Source of the DNA: Streptosporangiaceae bacterium NEAU-GS5
GTDB taxonomy: Bacteria; Actinomycetota; Actinomycetes; Streptosporangiales; Streptosporangiaceae
DNA length: 64,000 nt
Assembly: GCA_017592665.1 (NCBI GenBank)
Contig: JAGFNW010000020.1
Coordinates: forward strand, 1-64,000
Direction: 5' to 3'
The notes under the pieces are model-generated. The model saw nothing but the letters and a program-made list of their open reading frames with translations, was not told the DNA's origin and did no database searches. Below, one piece after another: positions 22,728 to 31,609 of the stretch (its first letter is position 1; each line of letters opens with the position of its first letter). Made by a program: the position numbers and the translations under genes.

Positions 22728-23777
22728 ATGCGGGAGATCAGCCGTCGCACGCTCAACCGGACCACGCTGCGGCGGCAGCTGCTGCTCGAACGGGCCCCCA
22801 TCTCGGCCCTGGCGGCGATCGAACGCGTGGTGGCGCTGCAGGCCCAGGCGGTTTACGCGCCGTACGTGGGGCTGTGGAGCCGGGTGCGCGGCTTCGCCCA
22901 CGACGATTTGACCCGGCTTTTACTCGACCGCAGCGTCGTGCGCGGCTGGCTGCTGCGCAGCACCCAGCATCTGACGGCCTCGGCCGACTACGCCTGGCTG
23001 CGCCCGCTGGTCCGCCCGGCCATGGCCAGGGCGCGGCAGGCGGCGTTCGGGCGGGCGACGCGGGATGTGGATCTGGCCGAGCTGGCCGAGGCGGCCCGCA
23101 CCCTGCTGGCCGGGCGCACGCTGACCCGCCCGCAGATCGGGCGGCTGCTGGCCGAGCGCTGGCCCGGCTGCGATCCGGCGGCCCTGGGCTGGTCGGTGCA
23201 GGCGCTGCTGCCGATCATCCACGAGCCGCCCAACGGGACCTGGGGCCGCGGCGGGGCGACGCCGTTCACGCTGGCCGAATCCTGGCTGGGCGGCCCGCTG
23301 GCGACCGAGCCCGACCCGCGGGCGCTGGTGCGGCGCTATCTGGCCGGCTACGGCCCGGCGAGCGTGATGGACGTGCAGGCCTGGTCGGGGCTGACCCGGC
23401 TGCGCGAGGTCGTGGAGTCGATGCCGCTTCGGACCTATCGCGCCGAGTCGGGCGCCACGCTGTACGACCTGCCGGAGGCGGAGCTGGCCGACCCCGCCGA
23501 GCCCGCGCCCGTGCGTTTCCTGCCGGAGTTCGACAACCTGATGGTCGCCTACGCCGACCGGACCCGGATCATGACCGACGAGCACCGCCGCCGGGTGTGC
23601 GTGGGCTCGCAGGTGGCCGCCACGGTCCTGGTCGACGGGATGGTCGCCGGTGTCTGGACGGCGAAGGGCGGCGCCGTGCGCGTGGAGCCGTTGGAGCCTC
23701 ACGGGCAGGGCGCCGCCCTGGAACAACCGGAAGAAAGGGAGGAACTTATGGCTTTTCTGGCCGGTCAGGCCGTGTGA
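22728..23777 (+). CDS. Winged-helix DNA-binding domain protein (YcaQ/AlkZ-like superfamily)
   Basis: The 349-aa product opens RTLNRTTLRRQLLLERAPISALAAIERVVALQAQ, continues YVGLWSRVRGF and ends with DNLMVAYADRTRIM. This is the conserved layout of the actinobacterial 'winged helix DNA-binding domain-containing protein' family, related to the HTH_42 DNA glycosylases AlkZ/YcaQ. The LQAQ loop aligns with the region of the AlkX/QxQ catalytic motif (inference). A paralogue lies at 60353-61486. Start ATG 22728; function in base repair or regulation is unproven. Confidence 0.8.
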   Translation: MREISRRTLNRTTLRRQLLLERAPISALAAIERVVALQAQAVYAPYVGLWSRVRGFAHDDLTRLLLDRSVVRGWLLRSTQHLTASADYAWLRPLVRPAMARARQAAFGRATRDVDLAELAEAARTLLAGRTLTRPQIGRLLAERWPGCDPAALGWSVQALLPIIHEPPNGTWGRGGATPFTLAESWLGGPLATEPDPRALVRRYLAGYGPASVMDVQAWSGLTRLREVVESMPLRTYRAESGATLYDLPEAELADPAEPAPVRFLPEFDNLMVAYADRTRIMTDEHRRRVCVGSQVAATVLVDGMVAGVWTAKGGAVRVEPLEPHGQGAALEQPEEREELMAFLAGQAV

Positions 23778-23789
23778 GCCGGAGGGATG

Positions 23790-24434
23790 TCAGGCCGTGT
23801 AGACGGGGTAGCCGTAGCCGGCGACCTGAGAGGTGGGACGGGTCCGGATCTCGACCTTGCCCTCACCGGTGTTGCCCTCGACGGTCTTGATGGTGCCGTC
23901 GCCGTTGTCCTTGATGACGAAGCCGACGTGGGCGACGCTCTCGGCGGACTTCTGGCCCTTCCAGTTGAAGAAGACGACCGCGCCGGGCTTGGGGGTGTGG
24001 CCCCAGCGGTGGTTGGCCTCGAACCACTTGGCGTGGGCGACGGTGTAGGCGTCCCAGCCGAGGACCGGCCGGATGCCGGCCTGGGCGCCGACCCAGGAGA
24101 CGAACATGTCGCACCAGGCGGCGTTGCGGTACTCGGTGGTGGAGCCGCCGTCGCGGGCCGCGGTCTCCCTGGCGCGCTGGGTGCTCATGTACCACTGGTG
24201 GAACTTGGTGCCGCCGCCGCTGGAGTCTTCGGAGATGCCGACCTGCCGCTCGGCCAGCGACAGCACCTGCTGGGCGCTGACCTTGGGCAGCTTGGCCGCG
24301 GCGGCCAGCAGGGGGCTGCCGCCCGGGGCCGCGGGGACGGTGTCGGCGCTGGCCGAGCCGCAGCCGGTCAGGGCGACGGAGGCGGCGGCACAGGTCGCGA
24401 CGGCAGCGCCGACGAAGGTCGTGGTGGCTCGCAT
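23790..24434 (-). CDS. Secreted CHAP-domain lipoprotein
   Basis: The 214-aa product has a signal peptide ending in a lipobox (ASVALTGC), then a Ser/Gly linker and a CHAP domain. NAAWCDMFVSWVGAQAG carries the catalytic Cys, SVAHVGFVIKDNGD the His and TVEGNTGEG the third polar residue. CHAP enzymes are amidases or endopeptidases acting on peptidoglycan. The gene is preceded by a ydaO-yuaA riboswitch, as expected for actinobacterial cell-wall hydrolases. It converges with the winged-helix gene. Confidence 0.9.
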   Translation of the reverse strand: MRATTTFVGAAVATCAAASVALTGCGSASADTVPAAPGGSPLLAAAAKLPKVSAQQVLSLAERQVGISEDSSGGGTKFHQWYMSTQRARETAARDGGSTTEYRNAAWCDMFVSWVGAQAGIRPVLGWDAYTVAHAKWFEANHRWGHTPKPGAVVFFNWKGQKSAESVAHVGFVIKDNGDGTIKTVEGNTGEGKVEIRTRPTSQVAGYGYPVYTA

Positions 24435-24449
24435 TATGGGGGCTACTCC

Positions 24450-24600
24450 CTTGCTTCCATACCGCCTACCGGGTTAGCTGACGGGTTCGGGCTTGGAAGT
24501 CGCCCTACGGCCAGGCATCTCTGCCTGCCGATTCACCCCAGGTGATTGGGTCCCCGGCTCCGCGTTGCGCGGATTCGACGGTCTCGCGGCGCCGTCCAGA
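24450..24600 (-). ncRNA. c-di-AMP riboswitch (ydaO-yuaA)
   Basis: On the minus strand upstream of the CHAP gene lie the conserved blocks GGAGCCGGGGACC, GGGGTGAATCGGCAGGC, ACTTCCAAGCCCGAACCCG and CAGCTAACCCGGTAGGCG in the canonical order and spacing, ending about 15 bases before the gene. These are the P-element and pseudo-symmetric junction motifs of the ydaO-yuaA RNA. In actinobacteria it represses cell-wall hydrolase genes (for example rpfA) when c-di-AMP is high; that is family knowledge. The boundaries are approximate. Confidence 0.9.
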
Positions 24601-24701
24601 GCAGACGGCCCCTTTACGTTTCTTTGCGGCGCATCCGGTTTGGTGCGCCCCGAGCAACTCCTAAGGTAGCCAAAGTTCTCAAAACGGTCAAACGATGACA
24701 A

Positions 24702-25412
24702 TCAGGTACATAGTTTCCCCATGGAATCGGCGAAGGCGCGGATGATCGGATGGGGCACGTCCTCGTCCAGTTCCGGCTGGAAAAGCGTGCCCACGAAGAA
24801 CGGATGGCCCGGCAGCTCGGCCGCGCGCACCTCTGCGGCGTCCCCGGGGGAGGCAAAGTCGTGGGCGGTAAAGCGCAGCCCATGAGCTTCAAGGACGTCC
24901 AGGTAGTCCGGGTTGAGGCCGAACGAGCAGTGGTAGCGGGCCGTCATCGTCTCCGCGCCCGCGATCGAGGACAGCAGCGAGCCCGGTGTGAGCCGCACCT
25001 TGCCCTCGTGGCCGGCGAGCGTGCAGGCCAGCGGCCGCAGCAGCAGCGCGGGCGCGTCCGGGTCGCTCTCGCCGTGGGCCACGTCCAGGCCGCACACGTC
25101 CCGCGCGAAGTCCAGCAGCGCGTGCTGGAACCCGCCGCAGGTGCCGAGGAAGGGGATCCGGTGCGTGCGCGCCGTGCGCGCCGCGTTCAGCGCGCCCTGC
25201 CGGCCGGCGTACGGACTGCCGGGCAGGACCCAGATCCCGTCGAATCCCTCCAGGTCGTAGGCCTGCGGGGTGGGGATCCAGTACGCGTCGAGATCGATGT
25301 CGTACCGCTCGGACAGGGCGTCGAGGATGAGCGGGACGCGGGTGTGGGCGCGCACGGCGGCGGAGCGGTCGCCGACCAGGGCCAGCCGGGGAATACGGGG
25401 GGACAGGCTCAT
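24702..25412 (-). CDS. Glutamine-amidotransferase-like protein (CTP synthase C-terminal-related)
   Basis: The 236-aa product has a class I GATase fold. IWVLPGSPYAG forms the oxyanion-side loop, IPFLGTCGGFQHALLDFARDV carries the nucleophile-type Cys in GTCGGFQ, and VGTLFQPELDEDVPHPI carries the C-terminal acid region. The expected His of the H-x-E dyad is replaced (FQPELD), as in the family annotated 'CTP synthase C-terminal region-related (seleno)protein'. Start ATG 25412. It is divergent from LysR, which probably controls it. Activity is uncertain. Confidence 0.82.
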   Translation of the reverse strand: MSLSPRIPRLALVGDRSAAVRAHTRVPLILDALSERYDIDLDAYWIPTPQAYDLEGFDGIWVLPGSPYAGRQGALNAARTARTHRIPFLGTCGGFQHALLDFARDVCGLDVAHGESDPDAPALLLRPLACTLAGHEGKVRLTPGSLLSSIAGAETMTARYHCSFGLNPDYLDVLEAHGLRFTAHDFASPGDAAEVRAAELPGHPFFVGTLFQPELDEDVPHPIIRAFADSMGKLCT

Positions 25413-25500
25413 GCCGGAAATCCTGCCAAACCACCCCAGTTCGCCGCCAACGATGATTGATGCACTCCCCATAAGCGAAACTGATCCTGATACTGGAGCG

Positions 25501-26382
25501 ATGGACCCCCACCTGCTGCGCGCCTTCGTCACCGTGTCCCGGCTCGGCTCGTTCTCGGCCGCCGCCGGCGAGCTCGGCTACACCCAGTCGGCGGTCTCCC
25601 AGCAGATCGCGGCCCTGGAGGCCGACCTCGGGACCAGATTGCTGGGCCGGCGCCCGGTGGCCCCCACCGCGGCCGGGCGGCGGCTGCTGGAGCACGCCGG
25701 TCCTCTGCTGCTGCGCCTGGCCGCCGCGCGCGCCGACGTCGCCCGCGCGGCCGCCGCCCCTGTCCGGCCGTTGCGGATCGCGGCCACCCCGCTGGCCCTT
25801 CCCGCGGCGCTGCAGGCGCCCCCGCCGGCGCGCCTGCCCGCCGCTGCGCCGCGTGTCCTGCCGCCCGGCGCGCGGGTGAGCACGGCCGCCCTGGAGCAGG
25901 TGATCGAACGCGTGGCCACCGGCGAGGCCGACCTTGGCCTGGTCGACGGGGTGGCCGCGCCGAGCGACCCGCTGGCCCTGCCGCAGGCCGGCCCCCTGAC
26001 CGCGGTCCGCGTCGGCGAGGAGCCCCTGGTGGTGGCGCTTCCGGCCGGGCACCCGCTGGCCGGGCGCGCGGGTCTTGACCTGGCGGATCTCGCCGACGCG
26101 CGGTGGCTGGACGCGCCGCAGATCAGCGCGCTGCCGCGGCTGCGGCTGGCGGCCCGCATGGACGGCCTTCGCCCCGGCGCCCGCTACGACGGCCACGACG
26201 TGCGCACCCTGCTCGCCCTGGCCGCCGCCGGGCACGGCCTGGTGCTGCTGCCACGCTCGGCCGCCGGAGACGGGCCCGTCGTTGCACTGGCGCGGCCCCG
26301 GCTGGTGCACCGGGTCGAGGTCGTCCACGGCGCGCTGCCGCCCGGACCGGCAGCCGCCCTGGTGACCTCGCTCAGTGTCTAG
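25501..26382 (+). CDS. LysR-family transcriptional regulator
   Basis: The N-terminus MDPHLLRAFVTVSRLGSFSAAAGELGYTQSAVSQQIAALEADLGTRLLGRR is the LysR winged HTH. It is followed by a type 2 periplasmic-binding-like effector domain (PLVVALPAGHPLAGR, DVRTLLALAAAGHGLVLLPRSAA). At 293 aa it is full length. Starts at ATG 25501, divergent from the GATase-like gene across 88 bases where its operator should lie. The stop codon is inside an 11-bp direct duplication shared with the convergent hydrolase gene. Confidence 0.93.
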   Translation: MDPHLLRAFVTVSRLGSFSAAAGELGYTQSAVSQQIAALEADLGTRLLGRRPVAPTAAGRRLLEHAGPLLLRLAAARADVARAAAAPVRPLRIAATPLALPAALQAPPPARLPAAAPRVLPPGARVSTAALEQVIERVATGEADLGLVDGVAAPSDPLALPQAGPLTAVRVGEEPLVVALPAGHPLAGRAGLDLADLADARWLDAPQISALPRLRLAARMDGLRPGARYDGHDVRTLLALAAAGHGLVLLPRSAAGDGPVVALARPRLVHRVEVVHGALPPGPAAALVTSLSV

Positions 26383-26395
26383 GCAGTGTCTAGGC
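26374..26395. repeat. 11-bp tandem duplication containing both convergent stop codons
   Basis: AGTGTCTAGGC occurs twice head-to-tail. The first copy supplies the LysR TAG (26380-26382) and the second, read on the other strand, the TAG of the beta-lactamase-like gene (26390-26392). Confidence 0.8.
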
Positions 26396-27760
26396 GCGCC
26401 AGCCGCCGGGGTCGACGCCGCCGGGGATGTGGTCGCTGCCGCCGTACGGCTCGCGGGTGAACACGAACGTGTTGACGTCGAGCCGGTCGGGGTGGACGCG
26501 CAGGATCTCGCCGGCGTAGTAGCCGTCGAGGGCCAGCCACGTCCCGTCGTCGCGGGGGTCGAACCGGGAGGCCCGGCCCTGCCCGCCGGCCGGCGCCAGC
26601 GACAGCCGCCGCCCCGGCAGCACGCTCAGCAGGTACGGCGCCGGCCCCCAGTGCCACAGCCCGGTCAGGGCCAGCAGGTCGGCGTCGACCGGCGAGGGCG
26701 TCCACGGGCGCGGCAGCGGCGGCTCGTGCGCCTCGAGGATGTCCAGCAGGTCGATGACGAGTTTGCCGCGCACGCCGGAGGTGGTGTTGGCCAGGAACAG
26801 CGCGGCCACGCCGCCCGCCGGGTCGGCCCACACCGTGGCCAGGAAGCCGGGCATCGACCCCGTGTGCCCGGCCAGGCGGCGCCCGCCCTCGCGGGCCAGC
26901 TGCAGGCCGAGGCCGTAGCCGCGGGTCCAGGCCTCGCCGTCCTCGACGGCGGCCGGCTCGCGCATCTCGGCCAGGGTGGCCGGGGCCAGCACGCCGCCGG
27001 TGTCGCCGGCGATGAAGGCGGCCCAGCGGCCGAGGTCGGCGGCGGTGGACCACAGCTGACCGGCCGGGGCCATGGCGGCGTGGTCGTGCTCGGGCTCGGG
27101 CAGCAACACGTCGGCGAAGGGATGGACGGCGTAGCCGGTGGCGTGCGGGGCCCGCGGCCGGGCCGTGGTGGCGGTCATGCCGAGCGGCAGCAGGATCTCC
27201 TCGCGCACGACCTGCTCCCACGGGCGGCCGCGTTTGCGCGCGACCAGCTCACCGAGCAGGGCGTATCCGACGTTGGTGTAGTGGAAGCGGCGGCCCGGCC
27301 GGAACCGGGCGTCGTCCGGGCCGAGCGCGGCCACGAGCCGGTCGGCGGGCACGCCGGGGGTGCGCTCCCACCAGGGGCCGGGCGGCTCGGCCGTCAGCCC
27401 GCCGGTGTGGGCCAGCAGCTGGGCGATCGGCACCTCGCCGATGGGCGTGCCGGGCAGGTGCTTGCCGAGCGTGTCGAGCAGGTCGAGCAGCCCTTCGTCG
27501 CGCAGCCGCATGATCGCGACGGCGACCAGGGTCTTGGTGATCGATCCGATCCGATATTGGGTGGCGGGGGTGGGCGGCGCCCCCTCCACCAGGCCGCGGG
27601 CGCCGAACCAGGCCGGCCGCCCGTCGCGCACGATCGCCGCCGCCAGCGAGGGGATCCGCTGTTCGGCCTGCTCGGCCGCGAGGCGGCGCAGCAGCGCCCG
27701 GGCCGTTATCTGTTCGACCGTCTCATCGACGTGTTGATCTTCGTGTTCCTCCACGGGCAA
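26390..27760 (-). CDS. Serine beta-lactamase-like hydrolase (class C/PBP4* family)
   Basis: The 456-aa protein has SITK (S-x-x-K nucleophile motif in YRIGSITKTLVAVAIM), YTNVGY (Y-x-N) and HTGSMPG (KTG-equivalent H-T-G), in the order of the beta-lactamase/DD-peptidase family (Pfam PF00144). The C-terminal 110 residues form an extra beta-domain like those of esterase-type members. No signal peptide is visible, so it is probably cytoplasmic. It lies 3 bases from the amine-oxidase-like gene in the same direction and is probably its operon partner. Confidence 0.9.
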   Translation of the reverse strand: MPVEEHEDQHVDETVEQITARALLRRLAAEQAEQRIPSLAAAIVRDGRPAWFGARGLVEGAPPTPATQYRIGSITKTLVAVAIMRLRDEGLLDLLDTLGKHLPGTPIGEVPIAQLLAHTGGLTAEPPGPWWERTPGVPADRLVAALGPDDARFRPGRRFHYTNVGYALLGELVARKRGRPWEQVVREEILLPLGMTATTARPRAPHATGYAVHPFADVLLPEPEHDHAAMAPAGQLWSTAADLGRWAAFIAGDTGGVLAPATLAEMREPAAVEDGEAWTRGYGLGLQLAREGGRRLAGHTGSMPGFLATVWADPAGGVAALFLANTTSGVRGKLVIDLLDILEAHEPPLPRPWTPSPVDADLLALTGLWHWGPAPYLLSVLPGRRLSLAPAGGQGRASRFDPRDDGTWLALDGYYAGEILRVHPDRLDVNTFVFTREPYGGSDHIPGGVDPGGWRA

Positions 27761-27763
27761 AGG

Positions 27764-29350
27764 CTAGCGGGGGATCAGGTCGGGTCCGGTGATGTGACCT
27801 TGGTGCGGTTCTGGGACGAGTTCGTCGTGGGTGAAGTGCCCGGCGTACCAGACCACCACGTCGGCGCCCTCGATGTGCTCGTCGTTGAGGAAGCGGCCGA
27901 TGTGGGCGCGGGTGTCGGAGACCTCGCCCATGCGGCCGCCGTCGTGCAGCTCGTCGGGATGGTGGCGCAGGAACCACACGTCCGACACGCCGAAGGCGTC
28001 GGCCGTGCCGTCGTGCTCGCCCGGCCAGATCCGGTAGCCGCGCTCGCCCGACTTGGCGCGCACCTGCCAGCCCACCACGGGACCGCGGCGGCGCCGGGTG
28101 GTCTCCCTGCTGATCGGGGTCTCGTCGGGGGTCAGCCCGCCGTTGTCGTCGAGCTGGGCGACGACCTCGCCGCCCGCGCCGAGATCGAAGTCGAGCCGCC
28201 AGTACGCGTGATGGGTGTGCCGGTGGCAGGTCATCGGGTCCTTGGTGCCGGCGAACCCGAACCGGGGCCGGATCGATCCGTCGTCGGCCAGCCGCCAGTC
28301 CGACATGTAGCGATACCAGCCGGCCTGGATCTCGCTGACGATCCGCAGCTCCTGGCCGTCGTGGTAGAAGGCGACGCCCTGGAAGTCGCCGGCGTCGCTG
28401 TCGGGCCGCTCCAAGATGGTGCGCGGCGGCGCCGAGCACACCCGCCAGCCCCAGCCGACCGGGTCGGTGCCGGTGGCCGAGAAGCGGGTCTCCTGGTTGG
28501 CCCAGTCGCGGAAGGTGATCCCCTCGGCGTACAGGACGTTGAGGACCGGCACGTGCGCCTGCCGCAGCACCCGGCGCCCCTGATAGCGCACGTCGAGCAG
28601 CTCGACGCCCGAGCCGTCGGGCTGCGGGGCCGAGGCCCGGGGCCGTACCACGATGAGGCTCCACACCTCGCTGTCGCCGCGCATGACCCGCACCCGCACC
28701 TGGTCGGGGCCGCCGCGGTCGCGCAGCGAGCCGACGCCCTCGGGCAGGTGCTCCTCGCAGTCGTCGTCGGTGTGGGCGGCCACCCCGGCGGGGTGCCAGT
28801 CGACGGCCGCGGCCGCCAGGTCGACCGCGACGATCTGGTGCCGCGGCCCGCCGGCCGGGTTGTAGACGCCGAGGGTGGGGCGGCGCACCGAGGTCCCGTC
28901 GGGGCGTTCCAGGTCGGCCAGCGGCGGCATGGGCTGGTAGACGATCACGCCGGGGGCGGCCGGGAAGCCCGGGTCGGCGCGCAGGACCGCCTCGGCCCGC
29001 TTCAGCTCGGCCGGCTGGGGGCGGGCGCGCAGCGCGCTCGGCCGCACCTCGGCCTTGTCGGGGCGGCCGACGACGCCGCGCAGCTCGACGCCGCGGTTGG
29101 TGACCGGGTCGAACACGTGCGCCAGGAACGGCGAGCGGTCGCCCGGGTCGTGGCCGAGCGCGACCCCGTCGCCGACGACCAGCCGGTCGGGGTCGCCGGT
29201 CGGCAGGTGCGCGGCGACCTCGGGGTGGGCCGCGGCGATGCGGCGCAGTACGGCCGCCGGCACCTTGGGGCGGTGCACGGGCTCGAGAACGATCCTGACG
29301 CTGGGCGCGGCGCTGCCGGGCGCGACGCCGTCGGGCATACCGTCGGGCAT
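27764..29350 (-). CDS. Copper-amine-oxidase-like protein with degenerate cofactor motif
   Basis: At about 528 aa the C-terminal catalytic beta-sandwich is recognisable: RHQIVAVDLAAAAV, the DGSIRPRFGFAGTKDP strand, the copper-ligand-type HRHTHHAYWRLDFD and a C-terminal HFTHDE segment. In true enzymes the TPQ precursor lies in (T)xxNY(D/E)YxxxW. Here the aligned stretch is AGWYRYMSDW, keeping the Tyr but replacing Asn with Trp and the acidic residue with Arg. Oxidase activity is therefore doubtful. ATG 29350 and ATG 29338 lie in a 12-bp duplication. It diverges from recD2. Confidence 0.75.
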   Translation of the reverse strand: MPDGMPDGVAPGSAAPSVRIVLEPVHRPKVPAAVLRRIAAAHPEVAAHLPTGDPDRLVVGDGVALGHDPGDRSPFLAHVFDPVTNRGVELRGVVGRPDKAEVRPSALRARPQPAELKRAEAVLRADPGFPAAPGVIVYQPMPPLADLERPDGTSVRRPTLGVYNPAGGPRHQIVAVDLAAAAVDWHPAGVAAHTDDDCEEHLPEGVGSLRDRGGPDQVRVRVMRGDSEVWSLIVVRPRASAPQPDGSGVELLDVRYQGRRVLRQAHVPVLNVLYAEGITFRDWANQETRFSATGTDPVGWGWRVCSAPPRTILERPDSDAGDFQGVAFYHDGQELRIVSEIQAGWYRYMSDWRLADDGSIRPRFGFAGTKDPMTCHRHTHHAYWRLDFDLGAGGEVVAQLDDNGGLTPDETPISRETTRRRRGPVVGWQVRAKSGERGYRIWPGEHDGTADAFGVSDVWFLRHHPDELHDGGRMGEVSDTRAHIGRFLNDEHIEGADVVVWYAGHFTHDELVPEPHQGHITGPDLIPR

Positions 29351-29407
29351 ACCTGAGATCTTGACGGGTGCGGCGGGAATGTCCACCGGATCCGCCACAA
29401 TGCTGGG

Positions 29408-31609
29408 ATGACCCAACCGCCCGGCGCCGTCCTGAGCTGCGTCCTGGAGCGCGTCACGTACGCCAACGAGGAGACCGGCTACACCATCGCCCGGGTCGCT
29501 CCGGACTCCGGGCGCTCCGGCGGCGACCTGGTGACCGTGGTCGGGCCGCTGCTGGGCGCGCAGGTGGGCGAGTCGCTGCGGCTGACCGGCCGGTGGACCT
29601 CCCACCCGCGCTACGGGCGGCAGTTCGAGGTCTGGTCGTATGCGACCGTGCTGCCGGCCACCGTGCAGGGCATCCAGCGCTACCTCGGATCGGGCCTGAT
29701 CAAGGGCATCGGCCCGAAGATGGCCGAGCGGATCGTCGACCACTTCGGCGTCGACACCCTGCGCGTGATCGAGGAGGAGCCGGGCCGCCTGGTCGAGGTG
29801 CCGGGCCTCGGCCCCAAACGGACCAAGATGATCGGCGCCGCCTGGGAGGAACAGAAGATCATCAAAGAGGTGATGGTCTTCCTGCAGGGCGTCGGCGTGT
29901 CCACCTCGATCGCCGTGCGGATCTTCAAGCAATACGGCGACGACTCCATCGACGTGGTCAAGAACCAGCCCTACCGGCTGGCCGACGACGTGTGGGGCAT
30001 CGGCTTCAAGACCGCCGACACCATCGCGCAGGCCGTCGGCATCCCGCACGACAGCCCCGAGCGGGTCAAGGCGGGCCTGCGCTACACCCTGTCGCAGGCC
30101 GCCGACGACGGCCACTGCTTCCTGCCGGCCCCCAACCTGATCGGCGACGCCGTCAAGATCCTCGGCGTGGCGGCCGAGCTGACCGCCGCCTGCCTCGACG
30201 AGCTGGCCGCCGAGGAAGGCGTGATCCGCGAGAACGTGCCCGCCCAGTCGGGCGATGCCATCTTGCCGGCCGTCTATCTGGTCCCCTTCCACCGGGCCGA
30301 GCTGTCGCTGGCCGGCACCCTGCTCGGCCTGCTGCGCACCTCGGGCGACCGGCTGGCGGCCTTCCGCGACGTCGACTGGGAGGCCGCGTTCGGCTGGCTG
30401 CGCGGCCGCACCGGCGCCGACCTCGCCCCCGAGCAGGCCGAGGCCGTACGGCTGGCGCTGACCGAGAAGGTGGCGGTGCTGACCGGCGGCCCCGGCTGCG
30501 GCAAGAGCTTCACGGTCCGCTCGATCGTGGCCATGGCCCGGGCCAGGCGGGCCAAGGTCATCTTGGCCGCGCCGACCGGGCGGGCCGCCAAACGCCTGTC
30601 GGAGCTGACCGGCCACGAGGCCACCACCGTGCACCGGCTGCTGCAGCTGCGCCCGGGCGGCGACGCCGCCTTCGACCGCGACAACCCCGTCGACGCCGAC
30701 CTGGTCGTGGTCGACGAGGCCTCCATGCTCGACCTGCTGCTGGCCAACAAGCTGGCCAAGGCCGTCGCCCCGGGCGCGCACCTGCTGTTCGTGGGCGACG
30801 TCGACCAGCTGCCGTCGGTAGGCGCCGGCGAGGTGCTGCGCGACCTGCTGGCCGCCCCGGCCATCCCGCGGGTGCGGCTGACCCAGATCTTCCGCCAGGC
30901 CCAGCAGTCGGGGGTGGTCGTCAACGCCCACCGGGTCAACGCCGGGCAGCAGCCGCTGGTGCGCGACTTCCCCGACTTCTTCCTGTTCCCCTGCGAGGAG
31001 CCGGAGGAGATCGCCGCGATGACCGTCGACGTGGTGGCCGGGCGCATCCCGCGCAAGTTCGGGCTCAATCCGCGGCGCGACGTGCAGGTGCTGACCCCCA
31101 TGCACGGCGGCGCGGCCGGGGCGGGCGCGCTCAACGTCGCCCTGCAGGAGGCGCTGACCCCGCACCGCGAGGCCATGCCCGAGCGCCGCTACGGCGGGCG
31201 GGTCTTCCGGGTCGGCGACAAGGTCACCCAGCTGCGCAACGACTACGACAAGGGCGTCTTCAACGGCGACGTGGGCGTGGTGACGGGCATCGCGCTCGAC
31301 GACGGCAAGCTGACCGTGCGCACCGACGGTGAGGAGGAGGTCGACTACGCCTTCGACGAGCTGGACGAGCTGGCGCACGCCTACGCCGTGTCCATCCACC
31401 GCTCGCAGGGCAGCGAATACCCGGCCGTGGTCATCCCGCTGGCCACCAGCGCGTGGATGATGCTGCAGCGCAACCTGCTCTACACGGCCATCACGCGGGC
31501 CAAGAAGCTGGTGGTCGTCGTCGGCTCGCGCCGGGCGCTGGCCCAGGCGGTTCGCACCCGCGGCGCCGGCCGCCGCCACACCTCGCTGACCGGTCGGCTC
31601 ACCGGCTGA
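29408..31609 (+). CDS. recD2: SF1B DNA helicase RecD2
   Basis: The 733-aa product has an N-terminal OB-like region (YANEETGYTIARV) and helix-hairpin-helix motifs (IKGIGPKMAERIVDHFG; LVEVPGLGPKRTKMI). Then come Walker A TGGPGCGKSFTVRS, motif II VVDEASMLD, motif III GDVDQLPSVGAGEVL and the C-terminal UvrD-like VSIHRSQGSEYPAVV and LLYTAITRAK. This is RecD-like helicase type 2, found without RecBC, a 5'-3' helicase in replication and repair. Complete and of usual length. Confidence 0.96.
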   Translation: MTQPPGAVLSCVLERVTYANEETGYTIARVAPDSGRSGGDLVTVVGPLLGAQVGESLRLTGRWTSHPRYGRQFEVWSYATVLPATVQGIQRYLGSGLIKGIGPKMAERIVDHFGVDTLRVIEEEPGRLVEVPGLGPKRTKMIGAAWEEQKIIKEVMVFLQGVGVSTSIAVRIFKQYGDDSIDVVKNQPYRLADDVWGIGFKTADTIAQAVGIPHDSPERVKAGLRYTLSQAADDGHCFLPAPNLIGDAVKILGVAAELTAACLDELAAEEGVIRENVPAQSGDAILPAVYLVPFHRAELSLAGTLLGLLRTSGDRLAAFRDVDWEAAFGWLRGRTGADLAPEQAEAVRLALTEKVAVLTGGPGCGKSFTVRSIVAMARARRAKVILAAPTGRAAKRLSELTGHEATTVHRLLQLRPGGDAAFDRDNPVDADLVVVDEASMLDLLLANKLAKAVAPGAHLLFVGDVDQLPSVGAGEVLRDLLAAPAIPRVRLTQIFRQAQQSGVVVNAHRVNAGQQPLVRDFPDFFLFPCEEPEEIAAMTVDVVAGRIPRKFGLNPRRDVQVLTPMHGGAAGAGALNVALQEALTPHREAMPERRYGGRVFRVGDKVTQLRNDYDKGVFNGDVGVVTGIALDDGKLTVRTDGEEEVDYAFDELDELAHAYAVSIHRSQGSEYPAVVIPLATSAWMMLQRNLLYTAITRAKKLVVVVGSRRALAQAVRTRGAGRRHTSLTGRLTG

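Noticed and set aside
26375-29356. 993-codon plus-strand frame
   Set aside because: Antisense shadow of the beta-lactamase-like and amine-oxidase-like genes, both of which have clear family motifs.
29350-31579. Minus-strand extension of the amine-oxidase-like frame across recD2
   Set aside because: The stretch opposite recD2 has shadow composition (Gly/Gln/His-rich) and RecD2 motifs are unmistakable on the other strand; the gene starts at 29350.
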